64,000 nt of DNA, from assembly GCA_031275795.1 (NCBI GenBank), contig JAISOG010000039.1, positions 1 through 64,000 of the forward strand, in the 5' to 3' direction. The DNA is from Candidatus Endomicrobiellum incisitermitis (GTDB lineage Bacteria; Elusimicrobiota; Endomicrobiia; Endomicrobiales; Endomicrobiaceae). The position numbers and the translations under genes were made by a program. Under the pieces are notes generated by a model. The model searched no databases. It was given only the letters and a program-made list of their open reading frames with translations, and was not told where the DNA came from. Below, piece after piece: positions 54,910 to 64,000 of this stretch. Every line of letters starts with the position of its first letter. Position 1 is the stretch's first letter.

Positions 54910-57015
54910 CTAACCAACATTAATAAATTTTGTTTTACTGGAAAAATGTTTGTTGATAAGATTTTTAAGTGGCAAGTTTTTTTGTTTTAGAAGATAAGGA
55001 TCTTCTTTTAAAATATGTTTGGCAATATCTTTACTAATTTCAATTATATCAATATCTGTTGCTAAGTTTCCTGCTTTAAATGTTGGAAAACCGTGCTGTG
55101 TTGTTCCCATTAATTCTCCTGGACCTCTCATTTTTAAATCTTCCTGAGCAACTTGAAATCCATCATTTGTGGACGTCATGATGGAAAGTCTTTTATTAGC
55201 TTTTTGGCTAGTTGAAGAGCTTATTAAATATGCATACGACTGTTTTGCACTTCTTCCAACTCGTCCTCGTAATTGGTGTAGTGCAGATAATCCAAACCTT
55301 TCAGCGTGTTGGATCACTATAACAGTAGAGTCTGGAACGTCTATGCCAACCTCTATAACAGTGGTTGATACTAAAACATCAAACTCTTTATTTTTAAACT
55401 TTTGCATTACTAAATTTTTTTCTTTAGGTTTCATTTTCCCGTGCAAAAGACCAACTTTGAAATCTTTAAAATACCCTTTAGATAATTTTTCAAAATCTTG
55501 TATCGCAGATTTTAAAGTAAGTTTGTCTGACTCTTCTATTATAGGATACACTATATATGCTTGATTACCTTTTTTTAGTTCTTTAATTATGTTAGAGTAT
55601 GCTTCGATTTCATCAGTTAAAAAAGTTTTTATAGGCATTCTTCCCTTAGGTAACTGTTTAATTGTTGTTATATCTATTTCTCCATAAATTGTCATAGCTA
55701 GTGCTCTTGGTATTGGCGTGGCAGTCATTATTAAAACATCTGGAGATTTCGCTTTGTATAAGGCAGCAAGTTTTTGTATAACTCCAAAACGATGTTGTTC
55801 ATCAACAATTATTAAAGACAAATTTTTAAATTCTATTGTATCTTCTATTAAAGAATGTGTACCTACAGCAATTTGTATTTGTCCATTTTTAAGACCTTCT
55901 AAAAAATATTCTCTATCTGCTTGTTTGTTTAATGAGGAAGATGTTGCTAAACCTACTGTAACACCTAAATCTTTTATTATGTTAGCAATTGTAAGGTAAT
56001 GCTGTTCTGCTAATATTTCTGTAGGGGCAATGACCATTGTTTGATATCCATTTTCTATAGCTAGTAATATGGCGCTTAATGCAACTATAGTTTTGCCTGA
56101 ACCGACATCTCCCATGAGCATTCTGTTCATGGTTTTTGTGCTTTGCATATCGGAAAAAATATCGTTTATAGCTTTTTTTTGATCTTTTGTAAATTCAAAA
56201 TTTAAATTGTTTTTAAATGGAGATAACAAAGTTTTTTTTATACTATATTTTTGAACTTTATTGTTTTTTAAGAGATTGTTTCTTGAAATAAAAAGAGATG
56301 TTTGTAAAACTAAAAATTCTTGTAAAGCAAAAGCCTTCCTTGCAAATTCTGCTTCTTGCATTGATTGAGGATGATGTATTTTTTTTATAGCTTCAGAGAT
56401 TTTAATTGTATGTTTGCTATAAGAGTCTGGTATCAATTTGGATAAGTCTGGATATAGATCGCTATAAGAATTTAATGTAGTTTTAATAAATTCTCTTAAA
56501 AATTTTTGTTTTAGCCCTTCTGTAGCGGCATATACTGGTACTATCTTTTGAAAATGTAGCGGTGTAGTAAATTCATCTTTTACAACTTCATAATCAGTTG
56601 CAGTTATTATAATATTACCATAATTTTGTTTAACTTCCCCGTAAATGTATGCAAAAGAACCTTGAACAAATATTCTTTTAAGATAAGAGATAGAGTCAAC
56701 TTTAAATAGTGAGTTTTTATTGCGAAAAAATCTAAGGTATCCGCAAAGTTTGCTATCAAATATTTCTATGTCCAAAACACTTAATTTTGTAGAGAAGCTT
56801 TTTTCATATGAACCCCCTATTTTTACAAGCATGCATCCTTGATTATTACTATAAAGTAAATCTTGCATGGAGACAATGATCGTTCTATCTTGATAAGAGA
56901 CTGGGAAAAAAGAAAGGAGATCAAATATAGTATTAATGCCTAACTTGCTAAAGGATTTAGCCCTCTTTGAGGCAACACCTTTTAAATGTTGTATGGGACT
57001 GTCTATATTTAACAT
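54910..57015 (-). CDS. recG: ATP-dependent DNA helicase RecG
   Basis: 701 aa. N-terminal wedge OB domain (about 60-170), then SF2 helicase motifs: GDVGSGKTIVAL, VAPTEILAEQHY, VDEQHRFGV, MTATPIPRALA, LHGKMKPKEK and QLRGRVGRSAKQSYAY. The C-terminal TRG region has RGPGELMGTTQHGFPTFKAGN. It remodels stalled forks and Holliday junctions. Together with recA and mfd, recombination repair remains intact despite gene loss elsewhere. Confidence 0.96.
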   Translation of the reverse strand: MLNIDSPIQHLKGVASKRAKSFSKLGINTIFDLLSFFPVSYQDRTIIVSMQDLLYSNNQGCMLVKIGGSYEKSFSTKLSVLDIEIFDSKLCGYLRFFRNKNSLFKVDSISYLKRIFVQGSFAYIYGEVKQNYGNIIITATDYEVVKDEFTTPLHFQKIVPVYAATEGLKQKFLREFIKTTLNSYSDLYPDLSKLIPDSYSKHTIKISEAIKKIHHPQSMQEAEFARKAFALQEFLVLQTSLFISRNNLLKNNKVQKYSIKKTLLSPFKNNLNFEFTKDQKKAINDIFSDMQSTKTMNRMLMGDVGSGKTIVALSAILLAIENGYQTMVIAPTEILAEQHYLTIANIIKDLGVTVGLATSSSLNKQADREYFLEGLKNGQIQIAVGTHSLIEDTIEFKNLSLIIVDEQHRFGVIQKLAALYKAKSPDVLIMTATPIPRALAMTIYGEIDITTIKQLPKGRMPIKTFLTDEIEAYSNIIKELKKGNQAYIVYPIIEESDKLTLKSAIQDFEKLSKGYFKDFKVGLLHGKMKPKEKNLVMQKFKNKEFDVLVSTTVIEVGIDVPDSTVIVIQHAERFGLSALHQLRGRVGRSAKQSYAYLISSSTSQKANKRLSIMTSTNDGFQVAQEDLKMRGPGELMGTTQHGFPTFKAGNLATDIDIIEISKDIAKHILKEDPYLLKQKNLPLKNLINKHFSSKTKFINVG

Positions 57016-57030
57016 TTAGTAATTTTAGAA

Positions 57031-57582
57031 TCACTCTTTAATTATTTTTATAGAGTCTATATAATTTTGTGCTATAGTATCGCTATCATGCAGCTCTTTA
57101 GGGTAAATAACATAAAATTGCCAAAAAATGTTGGTATCTTTTACAAGTTGTTCTTTAATCCCGTACACTTTTTCATTTTTTTGGTAAGTGCCAGTTAATA
57201 GCACACCTTCTAAATCGTTTACTTTATTGTTCACTGTTGTATATTGAAAGTTATAATTTTTAAACACTTTAGCGATTCCTGCTATAGCGCCATCGAAGTT
57301 TACTTGAGCAGGATATTTTGCATACACAATGGAATATTCTATTCCTTTAGCCTTTCCAGTATAAAAGTACACTTCTGCATTAGGGTCTTTTAGTTCTTTT
57401 TTTGCTGAGTTTTCATTATCAGCGTTTCTACTTAGTTTAGGAGCAACAACTGATGTTTTTATATTTGCAAAAGTTTGTTCAAAAACTTTATTTTTATTAG
57501 CTTGGAGTTTATTAGAAACATACATAGCTGAAATTACTGCAGCTATAATTGCTACTAAAATTACTAAAGTGTTTCCTTTCAT
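57031..57582 (-). CDS. Membrane-anchored hypothetical protein
   Basis: 183 aa. One N-terminal membrane helix (about 5-25, LVILVAIIAAVISAMYV), then a soluble domain with KEQLVKDTNIFWQFYVIYPKE and the strand pattern of a small alpha/beta sensor-like fold. No cysteine lipobox. I do not recognise the family. AGGGAG lies upstream of the ATG. It is divergent from the MATE gene, 88 bp away, and 15 bp after recG in the same direction, so it probably shares the recG transcript. Confidence 0.6.
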   Translation of the reverse strand: MKGNTLVILVAIIAAVISAMYVSNKLQANKNKVFEQTFANIKTSVVAPKLSRNADNENSAKKELKDPNAEVYFYTGKAKGIEYSIVYAKYPAQVNFDGAIAGIAKVFKNYNFQYTTVNNKVNDLEGVLLTGTYQKNEKVYGIKEQLVKDTNIFWQFYVIYPKELHDSDTIAQNYIDSIKIIKE

Positions 57583-57670
57583 AGTGATTTCTCCCTATAT
57601 TTTATATAATAAGCTTTTGTGGATAATATACAACAAAAATCAAACAAAATCAAAAGAGTGTTGTTATAAA

Positions 57671-59071
57671 ATGAACATTTTTAATGTTGTTAAGGAAAGA
57701 TATAAATGTGCTGGGGGTTATAGGGAGTTTTTGCGTATTGCAGTACCTCTTATAATTTCTACAGGTATAGGAGCTGTTGAAATTTTTACTGATAGAGCTT
57801 TTCTTTCCTGGTATTCTCAAGAGACTTTTGCCGCTTCTGCTCCTGCGGGTAATATTTACTGGTCGACACTAGCATTTTTTTTGGGAACACTTTCATATGT
57901 AAATATTTTTGTAGCGCAGTATTATGGTAAAAAAGAATATCGTTCAATAGGTCTAGCAATTTGGCAAAGCATTTATCTAACATTTATAGCTGCTTTTTTA
58001 ATTTTTTGTATTTCTTTTTTAGCAGAACCTTTATTTATGAATGTAGGGCATTCTGAAGTTGTTGCATTAGAAGAAATAAAATACTTTAAAGTATTGTCTT
58101 ATGGTGCATTTTTAGCTATTTCAGAAGCAGTATTTTCTTCTTTTTATTCTGGTCGTGGTAAAACTATAATAGTTTTGATGATAGCTATTTTAGGATTAAT
58201 CGTAAATGTTGTTTTTGATTATTTGCTAATTTTTGGCAAATTTGGTTTCCCTGAAATGGGTATAGCAGGTGCGGGTTGGGCTACAAATATATCTTACGTT
58301 GTTGTTTGTGTCATATACATAATATTGTTTACGACAAGAAAAAACAATATTGATTATGATACTAGACATATGAAAATAAATTTAAAGTTTATGAAGAGAT
58401 TACTTCATTATGGCATACCTAATGGTATAGAATTATTTTTTGATGGCTGTGGTTTTAGTATTTTTATCATTATAGTAGGTAATTTAGGCGTTTCAAATCT
58501 TGCTGCTAGTAATATTATAGCTTCAATATACAATATAGCTTATATGCCTCTTTTAGGTGCTGGTATGGCTACTTCTGTGATGGTTGGCAAATATTTAGGT
58601 GAAAATAAAGTGTCGTCTGCTAGAGTAAGTGTTAAGTCGGTATTGCATTTGTCGTATGTATATGTAAGTTTACTTGTTCTTGCAATGAGCTTGTTCCCAG
58701 ATGCTTTTATCTATCCATTTTCTTATGGTGCCCAAGCAGATTTTATGGGGACTCTAAAACCTGTTGTAAAAAGTTTATTGATAATTTTATCGATGTTTTT
58801 TGTGTTTGATACAGGAACTGTAATTTTTTCATCTGTTATTAGAGGGGCAGGGGACACATTTTATGTTATGAAAATATTTGTTTTGTTTTCTTTATTTTTA
58901 GAAGTAATACCTGCATACCTTAACGTTGTAGTTTTTAAACAAACTGTATTTGTAGTATGGGGATTCTTTCTCTTTTATGTTGCAGCATTATGTTTTAGTT
59001 TTTATTATAGATACAAGTCTTCTAAGTGGGAAAAAATGCGTGTTATAGAAATGAATGCAATAGATGGGTAA
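57671..59071 (+). CDS. MATE family multidrug/cation antiporter
   Basis: 466 aa from ATG 57671; an in-frame extension to 57569 crosses the divergent promoter region and is not used. Twelve membrane helices in two pseudo-repeats are visible. The first begins [30 protein letters not shown] and the second [19 protein letters not shown]. The late [14 protein letters not shown] motif is typical of MATE proteins, which export drugs or metabolites in exchange for Na+ or H+. It is followed 5 bp later by an ABC-F gene. Confidence 0.9.
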   Translation: MNIFNVVKERYKCAGGYREFLRIAVPLIISTGIGAVEIFTDRAFLSWYSQETFAASAPAGNIYWSTLAFFLGTLSYVNIFVAQYYGKKEYRSIGLAIWQSIYLTFIAAFLIFCISFLAEPLFMNVGHSEVVALEEIKYFKVLSYGAFLAISEAVFSSFYSGRGKTIIVLMIAILGLIVNVVFDYLLIFGKFGFPEMGIAGAGWATNISYVVVCVIYIILFTTRKNNIDYDTRHMKINLKFMKRLLHYGIPNGIELFFDGCGFSIFIIIVGNLGVSNLAASNIIASIYNIAYMPLLGAGMATSVMVGKYLGENKVSSARVSVKSVLHLSYVYVSLLVLAMSLFPDAFIYPFSYGAQADFMGTLKPVVKSLLIILSMFFVFDTGTVIFSSVIRGAGDTFYVMKIFVLFSLFLEVIPAYLNVVVFKQTVFVVWGFFLFYVAALCFSFYYRYKSSKWEKMRVIEMNAIDG

Positions 59072-59076
59072 AAAGT

Positions 59077-60957
59077 ATGATTAAAATTACTGGATTAAAT
59101 AAGTCTTTTGGCAGTAGAATATTATTTGATGATTTAAATTTAAACATAAATTCAAAAGAGAAAATTGGTCTTGTTGGAAGAAATGGACACGGCAAAACAT
59201 CTTTATTTAAAATGATTTTAAATAAAATGGACTACGATAGTGGGTCCATAAGTATGCCTAAAAATTATAAGTTAGGCTATTTAGAACAACACATAAATTT
59301 TGTTTGTTCAAACGTTTTAGAAGAAGCTTGTATGGCTTTACCTCAAAGTCAAAAAGATGAAGAGTGGAAAGCAGAAAAAATTCTTTTTGGACTGGGCTTT
59401 TCTAAAAACGATATGTATAAAAATCCTTTAGATTTTTCTGGTGGATATAAAATACGTATCAATTTAGCAAAAGTTTTATTGTCAGATGTTGACATGCTTA
59501 TGTTAGATGAACCTAATAACTATTTGGATATTGTTGCTATAAGATGGTTAAGTGGATTTTTGCGTTCTTGGCAAGGTGAGTTAATGCTTATAACTCACGA
59601 TAGAAATTTTATGGACAGTGTTATTACTCATTGTGCGGCAATACATAGAACAAAAGCAAGGAAAATTGAAGGAACTAGTTGTAAACTCTATGAACAGATA
59701 GCAAAAGAAGAAGAAATATATGAAAAAACAAGATTAAATATTGAAAAAAGAAAAAAGCAAACTGAGTTATTTATAAGGCGTTTTAGAGCAAAAGCTAGGC
59801 TTGCAGGTATGGTTCAATCGCGTATTAAGTCTTTAGAGAAACAAGAAAATTTGGACAAACTCTCAAAAATAGACAACCTTGACTTTTCTTTTTCAGGGTT
59901 AGATTTTCATGCATTTAAAATGTTAAGTGTTTACAATTTGTCTTTTGGTTATACAAAAGGTTGTAATTTAATACAAAAGTTAAATTTTGATGTTTTAAAA
60001 AAAGACCGTGTATGTGTAATTGGTAAAAATGGTAAAGGGAAATCTACTTTATTAAAATTGCTTGCAGAAAGGTTAACGCCTTCAGATGGGATTATAAAGA
60101 AACATCCTGACTTAAAAACAGCTTATTTTGTGCAATCTGATAGTGCAAATTTAAATCCTAAGAAAACTGTTTATGAAGAGATAGTTGGGTCAAATTCAGA
60201 TTGTTTGCCTCAAAAAGCAAGAAATATCGCTGGTTCTGTAATGTTTAGTGGAGATGACGCTTTAAAGAAAATAGAAGTTTTAAGTGGTGGTGAAAAAAGT
60301 AGAGTTCTTTTAGGAAAAATTTTAGCAAATCCATGTCATTTGTTACTTCTTGATGAACCTACAAATCATCTAGACATTGAGTCTTCTCAGAGTTTAATAG
60401 ATGCAATTAATGAGTTTTCAGGGTCTGTTATTATGGTTACTCACAATGAAGAAATTTTACACAGCGTTGCTACAAAACTTATAATTTTTGATAGAAACGA
60501 AATTTCAGTTTTTGATGGTACATACCAGAATTTTCTTAATACAAAAGGTTGGGAAGATGAAGGTGGAGTATTAGCAAAGAAAACTAATACACAAATAGCT
60601 TTTAAAAAAGACAAAAATGAAATAAAAAAAGTTAAAGCTAGACTAATACAAGATAGATCTAAAGTTTTAAAACCTTTAGAAGAAAAAGTTAAAACAATTG
60701 AAAAAGATATATTTGATTTGGAAAAGGAATTAAGTTTAAATACAGAACAACTTGTTGTTGCTTCTAGAGAAGGGAATGTTGTTTTAGTGTCAGAAAGTTC
60801 TAAACTTAACAAAATTTTAAAAAGTAAAATAGAAAACTTATATATAGAACTTGATATAAATACTAAAAAGTTAGAAAAAGAGTCAGATCGTTTTACACGT
60901 CTTATAAATGAACTACAAGAAAGCAATATAAATAATAATAAAGTTAAGGATAATTAA
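59077..60957 (+). CDS. ABC-F family ATPase
   Basis: 626 aa from ATG 59077 (a longer frame overlaps the MATE gene). Two nucleotide-binding domains without membrane segments: Walker [10 protein letters not shown] and GKNGKGKST, signatures FSGGYKIR (degenerate) and LSGGEKSR, Walker [14 protein letters not shown] and [13 protein letters not shown]. Between them lies the helical linker of ABC-F proteins, and a C-terminal coiled coil (about 530-620) resembles Uup/YheS. They act on ribosomes or, in Uup, on DNA, and some protect from antibiotics. It sits between two transporters in one apparent operon. Confidence 0.9.
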   Translation: MIKITGLNKSFGSRILFDDLNLNINSKEKIGLVGRNGHGKTSLFKMILNKMDYDSGSISMPKNYKLGYLEQHINFVCSNVLEEACMALPQSQKDEEWKAEKILFGLGFSKNDMYKNPLDFSGGYKIRINLAKVLLSDVDMLMLDEPNNYLDIVAIRWLSGFLRSWQGELMLITHDRNFMDSVITHCAAIHRTKARKIEGTSCKLYEQIAKEEEIYEKTRLNIEKRKKQTELFIRRFRAKARLAGMVQSRIKSLEKQENLDKLSKIDNLDFSFSGLDFHAFKMLSVYNLSFGYTKGCNLIQKLNFDVLKKDRVCVIGKNGKGKSTLLKLLAERLTPSDGIIKKHPDLKTAYFVQSDSANLNPKKTVYEEIVGSNSDCLPQKARNIAGSVMFSGDDALKKIEVLSGGEKSRVLLGKILANPCHLLLLDEPTNHLDIESSQSLIDAINEFSGSVIMVTHNEEILHSVATKLIIFDRNEISVFDGTYQNFLNTKGWEDEGGVLAKKTNTQIAFKKDKNEIKKVKARLIQDRSKVLKPLEEKVKTIEKDIFDLEKELSLNTEQLVVASREGNVVLVSESSKLNKILKSKIENLYIELDINTKKLEKESDRFTRLINELQESNINNNKVKDN

Positions 60958-60960
60958 ATT

Positions 60961-62745
60961 ATGAATATTTTTTCTAAATTAAAACAAAAAATTATAGGTA
61001 ATATGAGCCCTGATTCAATAAAAAAAATGAAGCGTTTATGGGTAGTGTACGTTTTACCACAATGGAAACTTTTAGCTTTATCAATGATTTTCATGGGAAT
61101 ATATTCTGTATTAAATGCTTGGTCTGTGAGTTTACTTAAACCTGTTTTTGATAAAGTTTTTATAGAACAAAATAGAGATGTTTTGTTTACAATTGCAGTT
61201 GAAGTCATAATAGCGTTTGGAGCAAAAGGATTTGCACAATATTTTCAGTCTGTTACAATGACTATGCTTGGGGCAAACTTTACAAAAAGGTTGCAAGGTG
61301 ATTTGTATGATAGGTTTATTGCTCAAGATTTAGAATTTTTTCATAAAAATAATTCGGGCAACTTATTAGTTTATTTTATGGGCGATTTAAATACAATAAG
61401 AGATGTAATAATTAATAGCGTTACAACAGTTGTTAGAGATGCGTGTTCTGTTATTTTCTTAATAGTGCTTATGTTTTGGAAAAGTTTTGATATGGCAGCA
61501 GCTATGTTTATATTGTTCCCTATAGGTTTTTATCCAATGGTATATTTTGGAAAAAAAATAAAACAAATTTTTCATAGTCAACAAAATTCGTTTGGAAATT
61601 TGTATGCAATTTTAGCACAATCTTTTCAGGGGATAAAGATTGTAAAGTCTTATAATATGGAAGCGTTGGAATCTAAAAAAGTCAGAGGTAGTGCTGAGTC
61701 AATAGCTAATATAGAAGTAAAAATGTCAAGAAATAATAATATTTTAAGTCCTTTAATGGAGTTTTTTGGAGGAATTGCAGCAGCTGGTACGCTTGCTTAT
61801 GGTGGGTATAGAATTATGCACGGTACTCTTACTACAGGGGATTTTGTGGTGTTTCTTATTGCTATAGTTGCTGCATACCAACCAATGAAATCTTTAGCAA
61901 ACTTAAATTCTCGCGTGCAGATGGGAATAGTAGGTATTGACCGTGTTTTTTCTGTAATAGATAAAAAACCTAAGATAGTTAGTAAGCCTGACGCCAAAGT
62001 TTTTAAAGCTACTAAAGGTATTATAAAAGTGGACAATGTTAAATTTAACTACAGTGAAGATGTCGAAGTGTTGCATGGTATAAATTTAGAAGTCAAAGAA
62101 GGTGAGAAAGTTGCTGTGGTTGGTGCTGCGGGTTCTGGTAAATCTACTTTAATAAATTTAATATTAAGGTTTTATGATGTTAAAGAAGGAAGCATAAAAA
62201 TAGATGGGCAAGATATTAGGGATGTAACAATAGAATCTTTAAGAGATAATATTGCTTTTGTTTCTCAAGATGTTGTGCTTTTTGATGATACAATTAAGAA
62301 AAATATATTAATGGGTAAACCTAATGCCACTGATGAAGAAGCTATAAATGCAGCAAAACATGCAGCTGCACATAATTTTATTATGAATCAGGATCAAGGG
62401 TATGACACAGTTGTTGGAGAACGCGGTGGCAATTTGTCTGGTGGACAAAAACAAATGATATCCATTGCAAGAGCTATGTTAAAAGATGCGCCAATACTTT
62501 TACTTGATGAAGCAACAAGTTCTCTTGATTCAAAGTCTGAACGCATGGTACAAGAAGGTCTTGAAAGGTTAATGAAAGGGAGAACTTCAATAGTAATAGC
62601 TCACAGACTGTCTACTATTATTAATTCAGATAAAATATATGTATTTGAGTCAGGTAATGTTGTAGAGTCAGGTACACATGCAGAGCTTTTAGCTTTAAAT
62701 GGCTACTATGCAAATCTCTATAAAATTCAGTTTATGCAGGATTAA
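60961..62745 (+). CDS. ABC transporter, MsbA/lipid exporter type
   Basis: 594 aa half-transporter. Six membrane helices in the first ~320 residues, then an ATPase domain: Walker A GAAGSGKST (an alanine where Ser is frequent), Q-loop FVSQDVVLFDD, signature LSGGQKQMISIARAM, Walker B ILLLDEATSSLD and H-loop IAHRLS. The organisation matches MsbA, which flips lipid A-core or similar lipids, and also drug exporters. Close to the LPS-type glycan genes elsewhere in the window, lipid export is plausible. It begins 3 bp after the ABC-F gene. Confidence 0.88.
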   Translation: MNIFSKLKQKIIGNMSPDSIKKMKRLWVVYVLPQWKLLALSMIFMGIYSVLNAWSVSLLKPVFDKVFIEQNRDVLFTIAVEVIIAFGAKGFAQYFQSVTMTMLGANFTKRLQGDLYDRFIAQDLEFFHKNNSGNLLVYFMGDLNTIRDVIINSVTTVVRDACSVIFLIVLMFWKSFDMAAAMFILFPIGFYPMVYFGKKIKQIFHSQQNSFGNLYAILAQSFQGIKIVKSYNMEALESKKVRGSAESIANIEVKMSRNNNILSPLMEFFGGIAAAGTLAYGGYRIMHGTLTTGDFVVFLIAIVAAYQPMKSLANLNSRVQMGIVGIDRVFSVIDKKPKIVSKPDAKVFKATKGIIKVDNVKFNYSEDVEVLHGINLEVKEGEKVAVVGAAGSGKSTLINLILRFYDVKEGSIKIDGQDIRDVTIESLRDNIAFVSQDVVLFDDTIKKNILMGKPNATDEEAINAAKHAAAHNFIMNQDQGYDTVVGERGGNLSGGQKQMISIARAMLKDAPILLLDEATSSLDSKSERMVQEGLERLMKGRTSIVIAHRLSTIINSDKIYVFESGNVVESGTHAELLALNGYYANLYKIQFMQD

Positions 62746-62827
62746 ATAGAAAAGTAATATTTTCTAATGTTATGTTTTTACATATTTATTTAAAAATTTA
62801 TGTCTGCTTTCTTTACTAGCAGAACAT

Positions 62828-63754
62828 TTAATAAAGTTCCAACAACAATCCTCTTTTTTTTACTGCTTTCCAAAATTTAATGTTTAATAAAAATAAAGGA
62901 TGAGCAGCCCAATATTTTAAAAATATTTTAGCAAAAGATTTGCTTTTTGTATAAAAAGAGAAATTTAAATTTTCTTCCCAATCTGTCATTTTTGCATATT
63001 TGATATACAAACTTTTTAGAGGATGTTGACAAAGTGGATTCCAAGGTTTTGATTCTATATAATGAATAATATAATTATATTCAATATATTTATCTATTTT
63101 GTGTTTGTCATATGGGACTTGATTGTAGTTTTTATAATATAGATTCCAATTCGTAGGTAAAAATAATATATTGTGTCCGATTACAGCATTTAAAATAGTT
63201 TGATCATAGCATTCAATTTTGTCAATGTTCTTTTCAACATATTCTTTCCATTTATCATGGAAGTTAAACTTTCTCAGCTCATATAAGTTTAAAACCATAA
63301 CACCAGAGTTAAAATAGCGTTGCCCAATTTCAACACAACCAGCTAAATAGTTGTTGATATTGATATTCCATAATTTCGAAATATCTTCGTTAGCTATTAT
63401 ATCACAATCCAAATATATTACTTTTTCAATTTCAGTAGGCAAAAGTTCTGGTATTAGTAACCTATAATAATTGGCTAATGATACAATTTTGGAATCATCT
63501 GTTTTAAAGATAGGCAAATCTTTAAATTGTTCTTCATTTACTTCTATGAATTCTATTTCAAAATCTTGAATTTTTTTTAAAGAAATAAATTTTCTTTTAT
63601 TTTCATTAGTTAAATGCCCTATTAGAAAAAAAGTTATTTTATAGTTGTTATTTTCTATTTTGTGATTACTTAAAATAGAAGCAATTGTTGCTCCACAATG
63701 CTTCGCATATTTATCATCAACGCCAAATGCTATCTTGATTCCTCTGTTATTCAT
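62828..63754 (-). CDS. Glycosyltransferase family 8
   Basis: 308 aa. GT8 features: IAFGVDDKYAKHCGATIASIL (8-28), the metal-binding D-x-D at 116-118 in YLDCDIIANEDISKLW, FNSGVMVLNLYELR, DQTILNAVIGHNILFLP and HYIESKPWNP. These enzymes add glucose or galactose to LPS core or other glycans. It converges on the ABC exporter gene, with 82 bp between and no strong terminator. The C-terminus is basic and aromatic, as in membrane-surface LPS transferases. Confidence 0.9.
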   Translation of the reverse strand: MNNRGIKIAFGVDDKYAKHCGATIASILSNHKIENNNYKITFFLIGHLTNENKRKFISLKKIQDFEIEFIEVNEEQFKDLPIFKTDDSKIVSLANYYRLLIPELLPTEIEKVIYLDCDIIANEDISKLWNININNYLAGCVEIGQRYFNSGVMVLNLYELRKFNFHDKWKEYVEKNIDKIECYDQTILNAVIGHNILFLPTNWNLYYKNYNQVPYDKHKIDKYIEYNYIIHYIESKPWNPLCQHPLKSLYIKYAKMTDWEENLNFSFYTKSKSFAKIFLKYWAAHPLFLLNIKFWKAVKKRGLLLELY

Positions 63755-63775
63755 TTTGTCCTTCTATTTATTAAA

Positions 63776-63871
63776 TTATATATAATATATGTGTTCTGTC
63801 TTGTCTACATATACTGCATTATCTCTTATCAACTTTTCAAATGTCTGCGTTCCTATAGCTAACTTTCTCAT
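63776..63871 (-). pseudogene. N-terminal stub of an AAA-ATPase-like/PD-(D/E)XK protein
   Basis: 31 codons on the minus strand from ATG 63871 to TAA: RKLAIGTQTFEKLIRDNAVYVDKTEHIYYI. This is the characteristic start of the large 'AAA-ATPase-like' family with a C-terminal DUF1703 nuclease domain. The rest is missing; the GT8 gene follows almost directly. A fresh truncation, probably by deletion. Confidence 0.75.
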
Positions 63872-64000
63872 TTCACACCTCTAAAGTACATATATTTCTC
63901 AGTAACTATACCAAATTTTTACTAAAATATCTTTCAAATGATAAATTTGATACCTACATAATGACTTTAATGCAAGTATATCGGGGCAAAGTGAAATTGG
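63872..64000. other. Spacer at window end, no recognised element
   Basis: Upstream region of the truncated gene. AGAGGTGTGAA before its ATG is a remnant ribosome site. No promoter could be assigned with confidence. Confidence 0.3.

Overview
This window is AT-rich and densely coded, from a diderm bacterium with signs of ongoing genome erosion. Its content fits the Elusimicrobiota, most likely an Endomicrobium-type symbiont of termite-gut flagellates. That placement is inference from four traits: an OPA-type sugar-phosphate importer, an outer-membrane SprA/PorV-like pair, autotransporter-domain fragments and many fresh pseudogenes beside an intact housekeeping set. No rRNA or other decisive phylogenetic marker is present.

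Layout. 1-554: tail of an autotransporter barrel and its terminator. 555-4300: a DUF4015 glycosidase-like lipoprotein, a degraded UPF0489 gene, an ABC/SMC-like ATPase and a HIT protein. 4307-11245: a division and cell-wall (dcw) operon on the minus strand, in transcription order murC-murB-ddl-ftsQ-ftsA-ftsZ-ylmD-like. 11298-13065: queF behind a palindromic promoter, and the OPA transporter. 13334-18356: five tRNAs (Arg, Pro, Val, Cys, fMet), panD, a DksA-like zinc-finger protein, arginine decarboxylase, a small P-loop kinase, a YhcH-like protein and two decayed genes (MscS channel, BaiN-type flavoprotein). 18425-27370: comF, then a three-gene block encoding a 1769-residue SprA/Sov-like outer-membrane protein, a PorV-like barrel with a TPR tail, and a secreted protein with a FlgD/Por-tail-like C-terminus; this resembles the outer-membrane part of a type IX secretion system. 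27392-38965: a surface-polysaccharide cluster (LTA-synthase-like transferase, YdjC deacetylase, three glycosyltransferases, nucleotidyltransferase, epimerase, UDP-sugar dehydrogenase) with metK and recA inside it. 39294-42946: a Cas4-like/DUF2779 nuclease, a PHP phosphoesterase and a PIN-PhoH protein. 43586-46566: glyQS on the plus strand. 47483-57015: clpB, mfd, a DUF4833 protein, a phasin-like protein and recG. 57031-63754: a membrane-anchored hypothetical protein, a MATE transporter, an ABC-F ATPase, an MsbA-like exporter and a GT8 glycosyltransferase. The end holds a stub of an AAA-ATPase-like gene.

Non-coding structure. A family of roughly 200-240 bp repeats with long imperfect terminal inverted repeats (MITE-like) occurs near 39.1, 46.8-47.4 and 53.3-53.9 kb. 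One copy is interrupted by a second, unrelated 160-bp element with 17-bp perfect inverted ends. Good promoters are visible for the DUF4015 gene (possibly leaderless), queF, tRNA-Cys, tRNA-fMet and glyQ.

Together the genes suggest a cell that keeps division, peptidoglycan and envelope glycan synthesis, recombination/repair and outer-membrane secretion while losing accessory membrane and redox genes. The strongest candidate for an under-described system is the SprA-PorV-cargo block at 19155-27370.
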